A stretch of 64,000 nt of DNA, taken from JANXSD01 sp038206385. GTDB lineage: Bacteria; Bacteroidota; Bacteroidia; AKYH767-A; OLB10. Numbering within the stretch: position 1 is the first letter of the stretch; each line of letters starts with the position of its first letter. The DNA lies in assembly GCA_038206385.1 (NCBI GenBank), contig JBBRAW010000001.1, positions 58,770 through 122,769 of the forward strand. The letters are read 5' to 3'. The notes beneath the pieces were generated by a model. The model was not told where the DNA came from. It did no database searches and saw only the letters and a program-made list of their open reading frames with translations. The position numbers and the translations under genes are program-made. Positions 11,901 through 18,744 of the stretch are shown piece after piece.

Positions 11901-13328
11901 AAGCCAGTTATTGCAGTACCGAAAGCGCCAAAGCAAATTCCAAATGCAGTACGCTTTGTGGGTAGAATGATTATGGGAATTAAATCAGCAGGTTTCACAT
12001 ACAGCACTACTGAAGGAACAATTCTTCCCGGTTATCTGAATTATTCTAATTTATTAGGACAAGATTTGGATCATGGTTCACCAGGATTAGGATTTACTTT
12101 TGGTAGTCAACAAGATATTCGTAAACGTGCTACTGATGAAGGATGGATTACAAAAGATTCATCACTGAATAATCCTTTCTCAAGAACGTATTCAGAAAAT
12201 TTCACAGGTAGAACTACTGTTGAGCCTTTTGATGGATTAAAAGTTGAGTTAACAGCAAATAGAACTTATAGCACTAATCATTCTGAATATTTTAAATATG
12301 ACAGTAACACTGGTGATTTCCAACATCAAGGTTTAACCGAAACAGGAAATTTTAGTACGTCGATCATATCTATTCAAACAGCTTTTATAAAAGATGATCC
12401 AACCACTTATTCAAATCCTGTTTTTGAAGAGTTTAATACAAATCGAAAAATAATTTCACAACGATTGGCCGCAGATAATCCAAATTCGTTGGGATTAGCT
12501 CCTCCTGATAGTTTTGGTGTTGTTTACAATGATGGATACTCAGGAACACAACAAGAAGTATTAACACTTGCATTCTTGTCTGCTTATACTGGTAAGTCTG
12601 CTAAGAATATTAGTACAAATCCATTCACAAAAATTCCAATTCCAAACTGGCGAATTACATACGATGGTTTATCTAAACTTCCACTCTTTAAAAGATTATT
12701 TAACACCGTAAATTTAAGTCACAGTTATCGATCAACATTTAATATTAATTCGTTTAGCCGAAATTTAAATTATGTTGATGGTAAAAATGAAACAGCACGT
12801 GATGCAAGTGGAAACTTCATTGCACAAAAAGAGATTGCACAAGTTTCTATATCAGAACAATTTGCTCCCTTAATAGGTGTTGATGTTACATGGAAAAATA
12901 ATATTCAAACAAGAGTTGAATTTAAACGTGATCGCAATGTTTCACTTTCGTATGCCGGAGTTCAAATTACGGAGGTAAAAGGAAATGAACTTACGTTAGG
13001 ATTTGGATATCGTTTACCAAGTTTTAATCTTCCATTTAAAGTGAATGGAAAAACAAGAAGAATGCCTAACAACAGTATTAATCTTACTGCTGATGTTAGT
13101 GCACGAAGAAACATTACGATCATTCGTCGTTTGCTCGAAGGTGTTAATCAACCAACAGCAGGATTATATGTTTACTCCATTAAATTTGCAGCAGATTACA
13201 CTGTCAATGAACGCGTAAATCTGCGTATGTTCTACGAGCAAACGGTAAACAAACCTGTGATTTCAACATCCTACCCTACTTCAAATATTAATGCAGGATT
13301 TGAACTTCGATTCTCCTTGTCACAATAA
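5985..13328 (+). CDS. sprA: SprA, giant outer-membrane translocon of the type IX secretion system
   Basis: This protein of about 2447 residues starts at ATG 5985; a TTG sits directly before it in frame. After a hydrophobic export signal (about residues 23-43, TLLALGIFSLITMVWASG) comes SPGP-type SprA sequence with the family pattern of very long beta-rich stretches, consistent with the 36-strand barrel established for SprA. A proline-rich linker (PPTPPKPKP) occurs near residue 1950. SprA (Sov in Porphyromonas) is the pore through which T9SS cargo crosses the outer membrane, so the sorting-domain proteins elsewhere in this window are probable clients. ruvA upstream and gcvH/VanZ downstream form a frequent Bacteroidota context. 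No internal stop or frameshift is seen. Confidence 0.95.
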   Translation: MVLSYFYPLINNFKPNHNPLKHFRSYTLLALGIFSLITMVWASGPGPVPTSDLSFRPYESDGDTSKRDTGQLHYPFPDTYTDPYNSRNPDRPLYLSNPSNIKTTIEYNPDERQYEIEQKIGKEFFRNPSYMTFEEYKESQFKKSTLDYWKQKSNEENITQRKNGFSPKLYVGGEAFNRIFGGNTIDIRPQGSASLSFGLNFSKYDNPTLPEKQRKNTTFDFKEKIQMNVIGNIGEKLKLTTNYNTEASFDFENQIKLEYTGYEDEIIQKIEAGNVSLPLNTTLIQGSQSLFGLKTQLKFGRLTVTSLLSQQKGKNSNIEVKGGATTTNFDISADQYEANKHFFIADYFKNNYDNALKDIPFINSAVNITKIEVWITNKNNSTDNTRSILAFSDIGEPNFFNTTVPTLISINLDPKYTTYPNDSANTLYSNLNANPLLRDVNTVQNTITSILGISPSRDYEVVQNSRRLNPTEYTFNSRLGYVSLNQALNSNEVLAVAYEYTVGNSVFRVGDLTTSGIEPPKVLYMKLLKGRVTNPKLPTWDLMMKNIYALGGFQIDKKDFKLSILYYKVDTTANRVNYLPVPSTETQVYGIPLIRLFNLDKLNSNNDARPDGEYDFIEGVTINSANGRIIFPVREPFSSYLRGKLSPAQGDIFAYDVLYDSTKTVALQSPEKNKFSFKGSYSSKFGSDIPLNAINIPEGSVKVTAGGVPLVENVQYTVDYNLGRVKIIDQGLLNSGTAINISLESNSLFSIQSKTLFGSRFDYVVNKDLVLGGTIMRLNERPITQKVNIGDEPIANTIWGVDGTWRTQSRWLTKMIDKLPGISTKEPSSITLTGEFANIIPGNSKAIGKTGTAYIDDFEGSQSSIDLKNTGSWILASTPSHIFPEGASTTLNLDYGFNRAKLAWYVIDPLFYRHLSGLTPSNITDAELSDDRVRQVRENELFPNKQNPNNLQNLLSIFNLSYYPTERGPYNYESSSLGTATSAGIAGDGSLNNPASRWGGIMRRVETTDFDAANVEFIQFWLMDPFQANPQNTTGGKLYFNLGNVSEDVLKDGKLEYENGLPITGDVTQANQTIWGYTPKTQPPIIYAFDNNASSRQFQDVGFDGLKNDQEAAFFAGYLSDLSQNVTGQAYQTALTDVSSDNYHYYRGSDYDAANVGILGRYKNYSQPDGNSPTDGQSAESYSTAATTTPDFEDVNRDFNQEGTEQFYEYRVDIDPNRMQVGTNYIVDKIVSPVTLANGAKSTMTWYQFKIPVREIDGATAQKVGGIDGFNTISFIRMFMTGFDNPMVLRFGKLEFLRGEWRKYSYNLFNPVECFGCGNANTSFDITTVSLEENGSRTPINYVIPPGINREINANSQSLQQLNEQSLSLKVCGLEDGDARAAYKTLNLDLRSYKKIKMYIHAESSKSDDLLDGDVTAFIRMGTDFKENYYEYEIPLKITRWGATSADDIWPSINDLDLDLDKFVSLKLSRNNALNHSGGTVSITDIYSETDGDGKNKIYIKGNPTLSDVRTIMIGIRNPHLDPANPNGDDGETKCAEVWVNELRLTNFDKKGGWAATARATTKLADIGNVSVAGTHKSIGFGTLEQKVSERRKSDETSFNITSSLYLGKFLPAKAALDIPMYVNYGTVVSNPQYDPLDQDVLFKNELNNAETKGDRKEIKKRSQDYTRTKSINFTNVKKNRVGSGKPKIYDIENFNLTYGFEESYHRDINIEYDVTRTHRGALGYNYNTTPKYFTPLAKVSALKSKYLKLVKDFNINLIPTSLNFRYDVVRTYGEKLYRSLPGSEGSIRDTFFNKIFEMHRLYDFKYDITRSLKFDFNANNNSIVDEPDGRIDTKGERDSIKDNIFGKNFVLGRNKQYQHSGNLSYQVPLNKFPLTDWISLNAKYGFNYGWNAGQYLYDPLLGRFSTDKRTGNTIQNSNTKQLNGNFTFTTLYNKIAFLKKINSPKPPTPPKPKPIKAIINPKAPQDTTGGKKPVIAVPKAPKQIPNAVRFVGRMIMGIKSAGFTYSTTEGTILPGYLNYSNLLGQDLDHGSPGLGFTFGSQQDIRKRATDEGWITKDSSLNNPFSRTYSENFTGRTTVEPFDGLKVELTANRTYSTNHSEYFKYDSNTGDFQHQGLTETGNFSTSIISIQTAFIKDDPTTYSNPVFEEFNTNRKIISQRLAADNPNSLGLAPPDSFGVVYNDGYSGTQQEVLTLAFLSAYTGKSAKNISTNPFTKIPIPNWRITYDGLSKLPLFKRLFNTVNLSHSYRSTFNINSFSRNLNYVDGKNETARDASGNFIAQKEIAQVSISEQFAPLIGVDVTWKNNIQTRVEFKRDRNVSLSYAGVQITEVKGNELTLGFGYRLPSFNLPFKVNGKTRRMPNNSINLTADVSARRNITIIRRLLEGVNQPTAGLYVYSIKFAADYTVNERVNLRMFYEQTVNKPVISTSYPTSNINAGFELRFSLSQ

Positions 13329-13362
13329 ATTGTAATTTATATTTTTACCAAAATAACTACCC

Positions 13363-13743
13363 ATGAATATTCCCGCAGAACTTAAATACACAAAAGATCA
13401 CGAATGGATTCGTCTAGAAGGTGACATAGCATACATTGGAATCACTGATTTTGCACAAGGCGAATTAGGAGATATTGTATATGTTGAAATTGAAACTGTT
13501 GGTGAATCGGTAGCACAAGAAGCCGTGTTTGGAACAGTAGAAGCTGTTAAAACAGTATCCGATTTGTTTATGCCATTAAGTGGAGAAGTTCTTGAAATAA
13601 ATCCAAAGTTAGATAGCGAACCAGAACTTGTTAATAAAGATCCTTATGGTGATGGTTGGATGGTAAAAATTCGTATCAGTGATGCGTCACAAGTAAACGG
13701 ACTTCTTGATGCAGCAAAATACCAAGAAATCATAGGTGGTTAA
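13363..13743 (+). CDS. gcvH: Glycine cleavage system protein H
   Basis: The 126-residue lipoyl carrier shuttles the aminomethyl group between the P and T proteins of glycine cleavage. The lipoyl site is K63 in GTVEAVKTVSDL, and the N-terminus (ELKYTKDHEWI) and C-terminus (PYGDGWMVKI) are typical. It follows sprA by 34 bases. An imperfect -7 box TATTTTTA near 13339, 20 bases after a TTG, could give it its own promoter. P and T genes are not in the window, which is common because gcvH is often separate. Confidence 0.97.
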   Translation: MNIPAELKYTKDHEWIRLEGDIAYIGITDFAQGELGDIVYVEIETVGESVAQEAVFGTVEAVKTVSDLFMPLSGEVLEINPKLDSEPELVNKDPYGDGWMVKIRISDASQVNGLLDAAKYQEIIGG

Positions 13744-14137
13744 TACAACCTCTTCTGTTTTTATAAAACATAACTGGCCTGGCATTAGCTGGGCTTTGTT
13801 TATTTTTATTCTTAGTAGTATTAGTCCGCCATCATTCAAGATTCCCGATCTCTTCGATTTATTTGCTCCCGACAAAGTAGTCCATTTTTTCTTTTATGCA
13901 ATACTGGTGATACTTCTTACAAGAGGGTTCCGACAAATGCCTCCAGGAAGAATTGTAAGAAATCAATTTTCAATCGCATTTTTTTCGTCAGCAATATTTG
14001 GTGGATTGATAGAACTTTACCAAGGTTTTTTCCTTAGTGATAGGACAGGTGATTGGGTCGACTTCCTCGCAAATTGTGTTGGTGCATCGATAGGCTGGAT
14101 ATCTTTTAAATTATATGATAGCTTGTTCAACAAATAA
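13736..14137 (+). CDS. VanZ-like membrane protein
   Basis: The 133-residue protein starts at a GTG that overlaps the end of gcvH by 8 bases, which suggests translational coupling. It has three or four membrane spans and the VanZ-family signatures DKVVHFFFYAIL and GGLIELYQGFF followed by RTGDWVDFLANCVGASIG. VanZ-like proteins are of uncertain biochemical role; the name comes from teicoplanin resistance, but most members are not resistance genes. The gcvH-VanZ order after sprA recurs in Bacteroidota. Confidence 0.8.
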   Translation: MVNTTSSVFIKHNWPGISWALFIFILSSISPPSFKIPDLFDLFAPDKVVHFFFYAILVILLTRGFRQMPPGRIVRNQFSIAFFSSAIFGGLIELYQGFFLSDRTGDWVDFLANCVGASIGWISFKLYDSLFNK

Positions 14138-14268
14138 AGTTTTCTTGTAAAATTTATTGTAGCCGTTTTTTTTTGTAATGATGACTTTAATACCAATACT
14201 TTCTGCTTCATGAAACCCAATAATTGTTCTTGCGTATAAAAATGGATTAATAGAATGCATAAATTAAT

Positions 14269-15549
14269 ATGATCGCACCATCAAATCCAGATAACGAATC
14301 TACGAGGTTAAACAATCTTGTCAATTATCAAGTATTGGATACTATTCCAGAAACAGATTTTGATGACATCACATCTTTAGCTTCAGAAATCTGTAATACA
14401 CCGATCAGTTTAATTTCATTGATAGATAAAAATCGTCAATGGTTTAAATCAAATAAAGGTCTTCCCATTTCAGAATCGCCACGAGATATTGCCTTTTGTG
14501 CACATGCCATAAACCGACCGAATGAAATTATGATTGTTACAGATGCAAGAACAGATTTACGATTTATTGATAATCCATTTGTAATTGATGATCCCAAAAT
14601 TGTTTTTTATGCCGGTGCACCGTTAGTTAGTCATGAAGGATTTACCCTAGGTACACTTTGTGTAATTGATACTGTTCCAAGGATACTTTCTGAATTTCAA
14701 TTAAACGCCTTAAGAACGCTCTCCAATCAAATTATTAATCAATTTTCATTAAGGAAAAAGAATCATGACTTATTACTAGCACAAATATGTTTAGAAAAAA
14801 CAAACGAAGAACTTAACAGATTCACACAAGTTGTGGCTCATGACCTCAAATCACCATTAAATGCGATTGGATCATCAATAGAAATCCTAAAAAATAAAGG
14901 TAATATCTCCGAAAAAAATATTAATGATTTATTAGAAATTGCTAGTAAACGTTGTGTAAGTATGGGACAACTCATCAACGGACTTTTACAATATTCGAAT
15001 AATGTAGGATTGCAAATAGAATATGATTTAATTAATTTCCAAGATTTCTTTCAGTCGATTATTCCGATGATAGAAATCCCTGAAAAATTTGCACTCACCT
15101 TAAATGGTGATCTTCGCCGTTTCTATTCCGATGAAGTGATGTTAAAGCAAGTGCTAATTAATTTAATTACAAATGCCATAAAATATAATTCCAAAACAGA
15201 AGGGCGAATTGATGTTGAAATTCAAGAAATAAATAATGGAATTCAAATTGCAGTAAGCGATAATGGATCTGGAATACCCAAAGAAAAACAAGAAATTATA
15301 TTTGAAATATTTAAAACAATTGGTCAGACAGATAGATTTGGAAATAAAGGAAATGGTATTGGTTTAGCAACAGTAAAACGAATTATCACGAATTTAAATG
15401 GTGATATTCATATTGATGATACATACATTAACGGAACAAAATTTATTATTAATTTGCCAGATATCGTATTTGAAAAATACAGTGTTCAAGCAAAAGACGG
15501 TTCGGAAAATCTGGTAAAAAATAATTCAAAGCCTAATTCATTTAAGTAA
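14269..15549 (+). CDS. GAF-domain sensor histidine kinase (soluble)
   Basis: The 426-residue kinase has no membrane span. Residues about 10-170 form a GAF domain (YQVLDTIPETDFDDI, GLPISESPRDIAFCAHA, GAPLVSHEGFTLGTLCVID). A coiled linker leads to the HisKA domain with phospho-acceptor His at about residue 191 (VVAHDLKSPLNAI), then N box (NLITNAIKYN), G1 (DNGSGIPKE) and G2 (GNGIGLATVKRI). No response regulator is adjacent, so it is an orphan kinase whose partner is elsewhere. Its 3' end overlaps ilvE on the other strand by 12 bases. Confidence 0.88.
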   Translation: MIAPSNPDNESTRLNNLVNYQVLDTIPETDFDDITSLASEICNTPISLISLIDKNRQWFKSNKGLPISESPRDIAFCAHAINRPNEIMIVTDARTDLRFIDNPFVIDDPKIVFYAGAPLVSHEGFTLGTLCVIDTVPRILSEFQLNALRTLSNQIINQFSLRKKNHDLLLAQICLEKTNEELNRFTQVVAHDLKSPLNAIGSSIEILKNKGNISEKNINDLLEIASKRCVSMGQLINGLLQYSNNVGLQIEYDLINFQDFFQSIIPMIEIPEKFALTLNGDLRRFYSDEVMLKQVLINLITNAIKYNSKTEGRIDVEIQEINNGIQIAVSDNGSGIPKEKQEIIFEIFKTIGQTDRFGNKGNGIGLATVKRIITNLNGDIHIDDTYINGTKFIINLPDIVFEKYSVQAKDGSENLVKNNSKPNSFK

Positions 15550-16608
15550 AACAGTATTCCATTTAAATACATCATTAGCTTTTCCAGATCGTATATCTGT
15601 TAATCTTTTTTCTAATTGTTTACAAATTGAATTACTAGAATAACTTGGCAAAACAATTTTTTTATTTTTGATAGTAATAGTTGCAATAGGTGCTGTAATA
15701 GCAGCTGTACCTGCACCGAATGCTTCAGTAAGAATTCCCTTTTCGTGTGCTGTAATTAATTCATAAGCAGAAATTTTTCGCTCTTCCACTTTGAAATTCA
15801 TAGCACTTGCTAATTGCAACAATGAATCGCGCGTGATTCCTCCTAAAATCGTATCCGAAAGAGGTGGAGTAATAATGATATTATCGATCACGAAAAGTAT
15901 ATTCATAGTTCCCGACTCCTCAATATTTAATTGTTCTGATCCATCCGTCCATAAAACTTGATCGAACCCTTGTTGCCTTGCTAAATGCGTTGGATAAAAT
16001 GACCCACCATAATTTCCTGCACATTTAGCTGCACCAGTTCCACCATGAGCAGCGCGCGTATACGTATCTTCTACTTTAACATTTAATGGCTTCGGATAAA
16101 AAGATCCAACAGGACCTGCCATAATAATAAATAAATATTCTTCAGAAATCTTAACGCCAAAACGACCTTCAGATGCAAAAATTAACGGGCGGATATACAA
16201 AGATTTTCCTTCGCCTTCAGGTACCCATTCATGATCAATATTTACAAGTGATTTTATTCCATCTTCAAATAAAGCAAAAGAAATTGTTGGCATACTCATT
16301 CTACTTAATGATTTTAATAATCGTTCGTAATGCTTATCGATTCTAAAAATAGAAATGTTGCCATCATCCATTTTAAATGCCTTCATTCCCTCAAAAACAG
16401 ATTGTCCATAATGAAGTGCTAATGCAGTTGGTGCAATCGCTATATCTGCAAAGGGAACAATCCTTGGGTCACTCCACTCTCCATCAGCAAAACGCGCAAC
16501 AAACATGTGATCCGACATGTGTTTTCCAAATTCTAAATTATTAAAATCAACATCAGAAATTGTACTTTTATTTGTATGTAGAATTGGGATTTCAGTGGTA
16601 AGGTTCAT
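15538..16608 (-). CDS. ilvE: Branched-chain amino acid aminotransferase
   Basis: The 356-residue fold-type IV PLP enzyme moves the amino group between glutamate and the branched-chain 2-oxo acids in the last step of Ile, Val and Leu synthesis. PLP lysine is about K195 (GTGAAKCAGNYGG). Other family motifs are YIRPLIFASEG, LNIEESGTMNI and TEAFGAGTAA. The length of about 355 residues places it in the group II (BCAT2-like) subfamily rather than the roughly 300-residue E. coli type. It is single, with two palindromes upstream that may be operators. Confidence 0.93.
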   Translation of the reverse strand: MNLTTEIPILHTNKSTISDVDFNNLEFGKHMSDHMFVARFADGEWSDPRIVPFADIAIAPTALALHYGQSVFEGMKAFKMDDGNISIFRIDKHYERLLKSLSRMSMPTISFALFEDGIKSLVNIDHEWVPEGEGKSLYIRPLIFASEGRFGVKISEEYLFIIMAGPVGSFYPKPLNVKVEDTYTRAAHGGTGAAKCAGNYGGSFYPTHLARQQGFDQVLWTDGSEQLNIEESGTMNILFVIDNIIITPPLSDTILGGITRDSLLQLASAMNFKVEERKISAYELITAHEKGILTEAFGAGTAAITAPIATITIKNKKIVLPSYSSNSICKQLEKRLTDIRSGKANDVFKWNTVLLK

Positions 16609-16669
16609 TTTATTTTTTTGTAAGAATTTTTAATAGAAAGTAATGTATGCTTCTAATAAAAATAAATTT

Positions 16670-16720
16670 GTTGATCAACTAATGAAATAGTTTTAAAATA
16701 ATTTACAATTTATAAATTGT
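16670..16720. promoter_or_regulatory. Two perfect palindromes upstream of ilvE
   Basis: GTTGATCAAC at 16670-16679 and the 16-base ACAATTTATAAATTGT at 16705-16720 are both perfect palindromes between the nitroreductase end and the ilvE start. Location suggests operator sites for ilvE, but AT-rich palindromes arise easily by chance and no regulator is known. Confidence 0.25.
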
Positions 16721-16747
16721 ATTAGAATCTTGCAAATTACAAATGAA

Positions 16748-17335
16748 TTACATCCATTTAATTTTTTCTTCCAGTGGAATATTTCTAATGCCTACTTTGT
16801 GTGGTTCATCAGTATATCCAAGATAAAGCAATCCCATTACAACATCTTGTTCCCCTAAGTCTAAATAATTTTTCATTGAATGATGATGCGTCATTCCTCC
16901 TGTATTCCAAATTGCAGCAATGCCTTTCGCACTTGCGCCAAGCAATATATTTTGGATGGCCGCCGAAGTAGCAGCAATCTCCTCTAACAATGGGATTTTG
17001 GGATTACTTCCTCTTTTTGTTACCGCAATGATTAGATGAGAAACCTTATTAACTGAATGTTCAAGATTTTCGAATGTTGTAGTTTTTCTGTTTTCTTCAG
17101 AGTTATTTTCCCAATATAATGCAGCATGTTTTTTACCAAAATCCGTTAGAGAATCGCCAGTATAAACAAAGAAAAACCAAGGTTCTGTCCTTCCATGTGT
17201 TGGCGCCCAATTAGCAAGTTCTAATAAATTTTGGATTTCCTGATTTGGAATAATTGCGCCATTCATTGCTGCCGCCTTCACCGTTCTTCGATCTTTGACC
17301 AGTTGATCAAATGATGAAAATGTAATATCTGCCAT
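16748..17335 (-). CDS. Nitroreductase-family protein (YdjA-like)
   Basis: The protein has 195 residues from ATG 17335; an in-frame TTG at 17359 is less likely because family members begin just before the FDQLVKDRRT block. FMN-binding nitroreductase features are the RR(T/S) motif near the N-terminus, LLELANWAPTHGRTEPWFF, and the C-terminal IWNTGGMTHHHSMKNYLDLGEQDVV region typical of the short YdjA-type subgroup. It probably acts as a cytoplasmic NAD(P)H-dependent flavin oxidoreductase; the substrate is unknown. It stands alone, with a near-match -7 box CATCTTTG just before the start. Confidence 0.82.
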   Translation of the reverse strand: MADITFSSFDQLVKDRRTVKAAAMNGAIIPNQEIQNLLELANWAPTHGRTEPWFFFVYTGDSLTDFGKKHAALYWENNSEENRKTTTFENLEHSVNKVSHLIIAVTKRGSNPKIPLLEEIAATSAAIQNILLGASAKGIAAIWNTGGMTHHHSMKNYLDLGEQDVVMGLLYLGYTDEPHKVGIRNIPLEEKIKWM

Positions 17336-17442
17336 AGACTGCAAAGATGGAAAAAACAAGCTGGAAATTGATCAAAAATATCTTAAATTTGTTCCTTAAA
17401 CTGATAAAATAATAACTTAGTTAAATAAATCAAAACCTCATC

Positions 17443-17919
17443 ATGAAAAAAACAATTAAATCGTTAGTTGCTATTAGTATTCTTTTTTTAACAATGTCAG
17501 TTCAAAATGCGAAAGCCCAAGAAACTAAAATGGATTCGTGGCCTGAAATGAAAGCCTTTCATGAAGTGATGTCACAAACATTTCATCCAGCAGAAGAAGG
17601 AAATCTTGAACCTATTAAAGCAATGAGTACCGAATTATCAAATAGAGCAACAGCGTGGTTAGAAAGTACACCTCCAAATGGAATGGCTTCTGCTGATGTA
17701 AAAACTCAATTAAAAGCGCTTGCTAGTGGATGTGCAAATCTTGACAAAATGATTCATGGTGGAGTAAAGGATGAAGAAATAAAAGCATCACTTACAAAAT
17801 TACATGAACAATTTCATGCAATTGTAGGAGCATGTATGAAAGAAGTTGGTGAAAAAGCCAAAACAAAATCAACAACAGCGCCTAAAAAAACAACAACATC
17901 TCCAGCTAAAACTAAATAA
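17443..17919 (+). CDS. Small exported helical protein with a Lys/Thr/Pro tail
   Basis: This 158-residue protein has a clear signal peptide (KSLVAISILFLTMSVQNAKAQ). The body, about residues 25-135, is all-helical, with a pair of HExx-like His-containing helices (FHEVMSQTFHPAEEG and LTKLHEQFHAIVGACMK) and two cysteines. The layout recalls periplasmic four-helix proteins such as cytochrome c' or CpxP-like folds, but there is no CxxCH haem motif. The tail after residue 135 is low complexity (KTKSTTAPKKTTTSPAKTK), as in DNA- or wall-binding tails. The family is not recognised. A strong terminator follows immediately. Confidence 0.7.
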   Translation: MKKTIKSLVAISILFLTMSVQNAKAQETKMDSWPEMKAFHEVMSQTFHPAEEGNLEPIKAMSTELSNRATAWLESTPPNGMASADVKTQLKALASGCANLDKMIHGGVKDEEIKASLTKLHEQFHAIVGACMKEVGEKAKTKSTTAPKKTTTSPAKTK

Positions 17920-17940
17920 TATTTTTTTAGTTTTAGTGAT

Positions 17941-17974
17941 AAGAAACGAACCAAGAAATTGGTTCGTTTCTTTT
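17941..17974. terminator. Intrinsic terminator
   Basis: A perfect 14-bp stem (17941-17954 with 17959-17972) closes on a GAAA tetraloop and is followed by T residues, 21 bases after the 17443 gene stop. Confidence 0.9.
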
Positions 17975-18064
17975 ATACCAAAAAGAAATGGATAAGAAAT
18001 TTTTGAGTAGCGATTATTTATTTATTCTTGAAAGGTATCTCTAAATTATTTCAGGCCTCCCAGA

Positions 18065-18079
18065 CCCTCCAAAGGAGGG
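18065..18079. repeat. GC-rich hairpin CCCTCC-AAA-GGAGGG in AT-rich spacer
   Basis: A perfect 6-bp GC stem lies inside a longer C/G-rich run (from 18055) that stands out sharply from the surrounding AT-rich DNA. Similar CCTCC..GGAGG runs are common between genes in Bacteroidota. A second small stem, CCCC-GAA-GGGG, is at 18171-18181. No gene is visible from 17975 to 18744; the stretch holds only these palindromes and the two repeats listed next. Confidence 0.5.
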
Positions 18080-18303
18080 ACTTTTAATTTACGATATTTA
18101 ATGGGATTTTATTTCCAAGTGAAAACTTAAACATAATTACTTGCGGCTGTGGTCAAGCTTAAATAAATTACCCCGAAGGGGCCACTATGAGGAAAATTAA
18201 GAATTAAAAATTAGGTTAGGCAAATGAAAAATTTATAGCTATCCCACATATTTCTAACTTTATATTTAGAGCAAAATCTACAACAGCAAAGGTGCGTTGA
18301 GGT

Positions 18304-18425
18304 CAAGCGTAAGAGCGAACTATCAATTGATGTATAGATAAAGAAAATAGAAAGCACTGCACTTTGTTTTCACTTAATGCACATTGTAGTTAGCATAATG
18401 TTCAATTGATAGTTGGTTACGCTTG
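18304..18425. repeat. 122-base element with interrupted terminal inverted repeats
   Basis: CAAGCGTAA at 18304-18312 and AACTATCAATTGA at 18318-18330 are matched in inverse by TCAATTGATAGTT at 18402-18414 and TTACGCTTG at 18417-18425. That gives 22 paired bases with a 5-versus-2-base internal gap. The interior has no open frame. The form fits a miniature inverted-repeat element or a structured RNA. Confidence 0.55.
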
Positions 18426-18439
18426 TGTGCTTTTCTTTG

Positions 18440-18472
18440 GTTACTTTCTTTTGCACACCAAAAGAAAGTAAC
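18440..18472. repeat. Perfect 14-bp hairpin (GTTACTTTCTTTTG stem)
   Basis: GTTACTTTCTTTTG at 18440-18453 pairs perfectly with 18459-18472 around a CACAC loop. It is not followed by a T-tract and lies more than 450 bases from the nearest upstream gene, so it is not an ordinary terminator. Similar GGTTACTTTC palindromes recur between genes in many bacteria, so a dispersed repeat is likely. Confidence 0.6.
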
Positions 18473-18744
18473 AGAACAAAATAGGATAACAAGCTTTTAT
18501 AAAAGTCAAGAATAAAAATCGTAAGACGAAATTTAAAAAATCAGCTTGAGGAAATTAATTCAAAAATAACTTGTGAATTAGACGCGAGGAGTGATCCAAC
18601 GAAAAGAGTGAAGCCAGTATTCGTGCACAGATGGTGAGCGATAGTAGCAATACAGATTTGAATGTTGAACAGAAAATACTTTCTACAAAGCAGGTTAGGA
18701 TCCTAATGGAGTTTTTAGGGCAGCCTCGAATTGAAATAAAAATA

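Noticed and set aside
18304..18472. CRISPR array
   Set aside because: Repeats here are inverted pairs without regular direct repeats and spacers; no cas genes are in the window.
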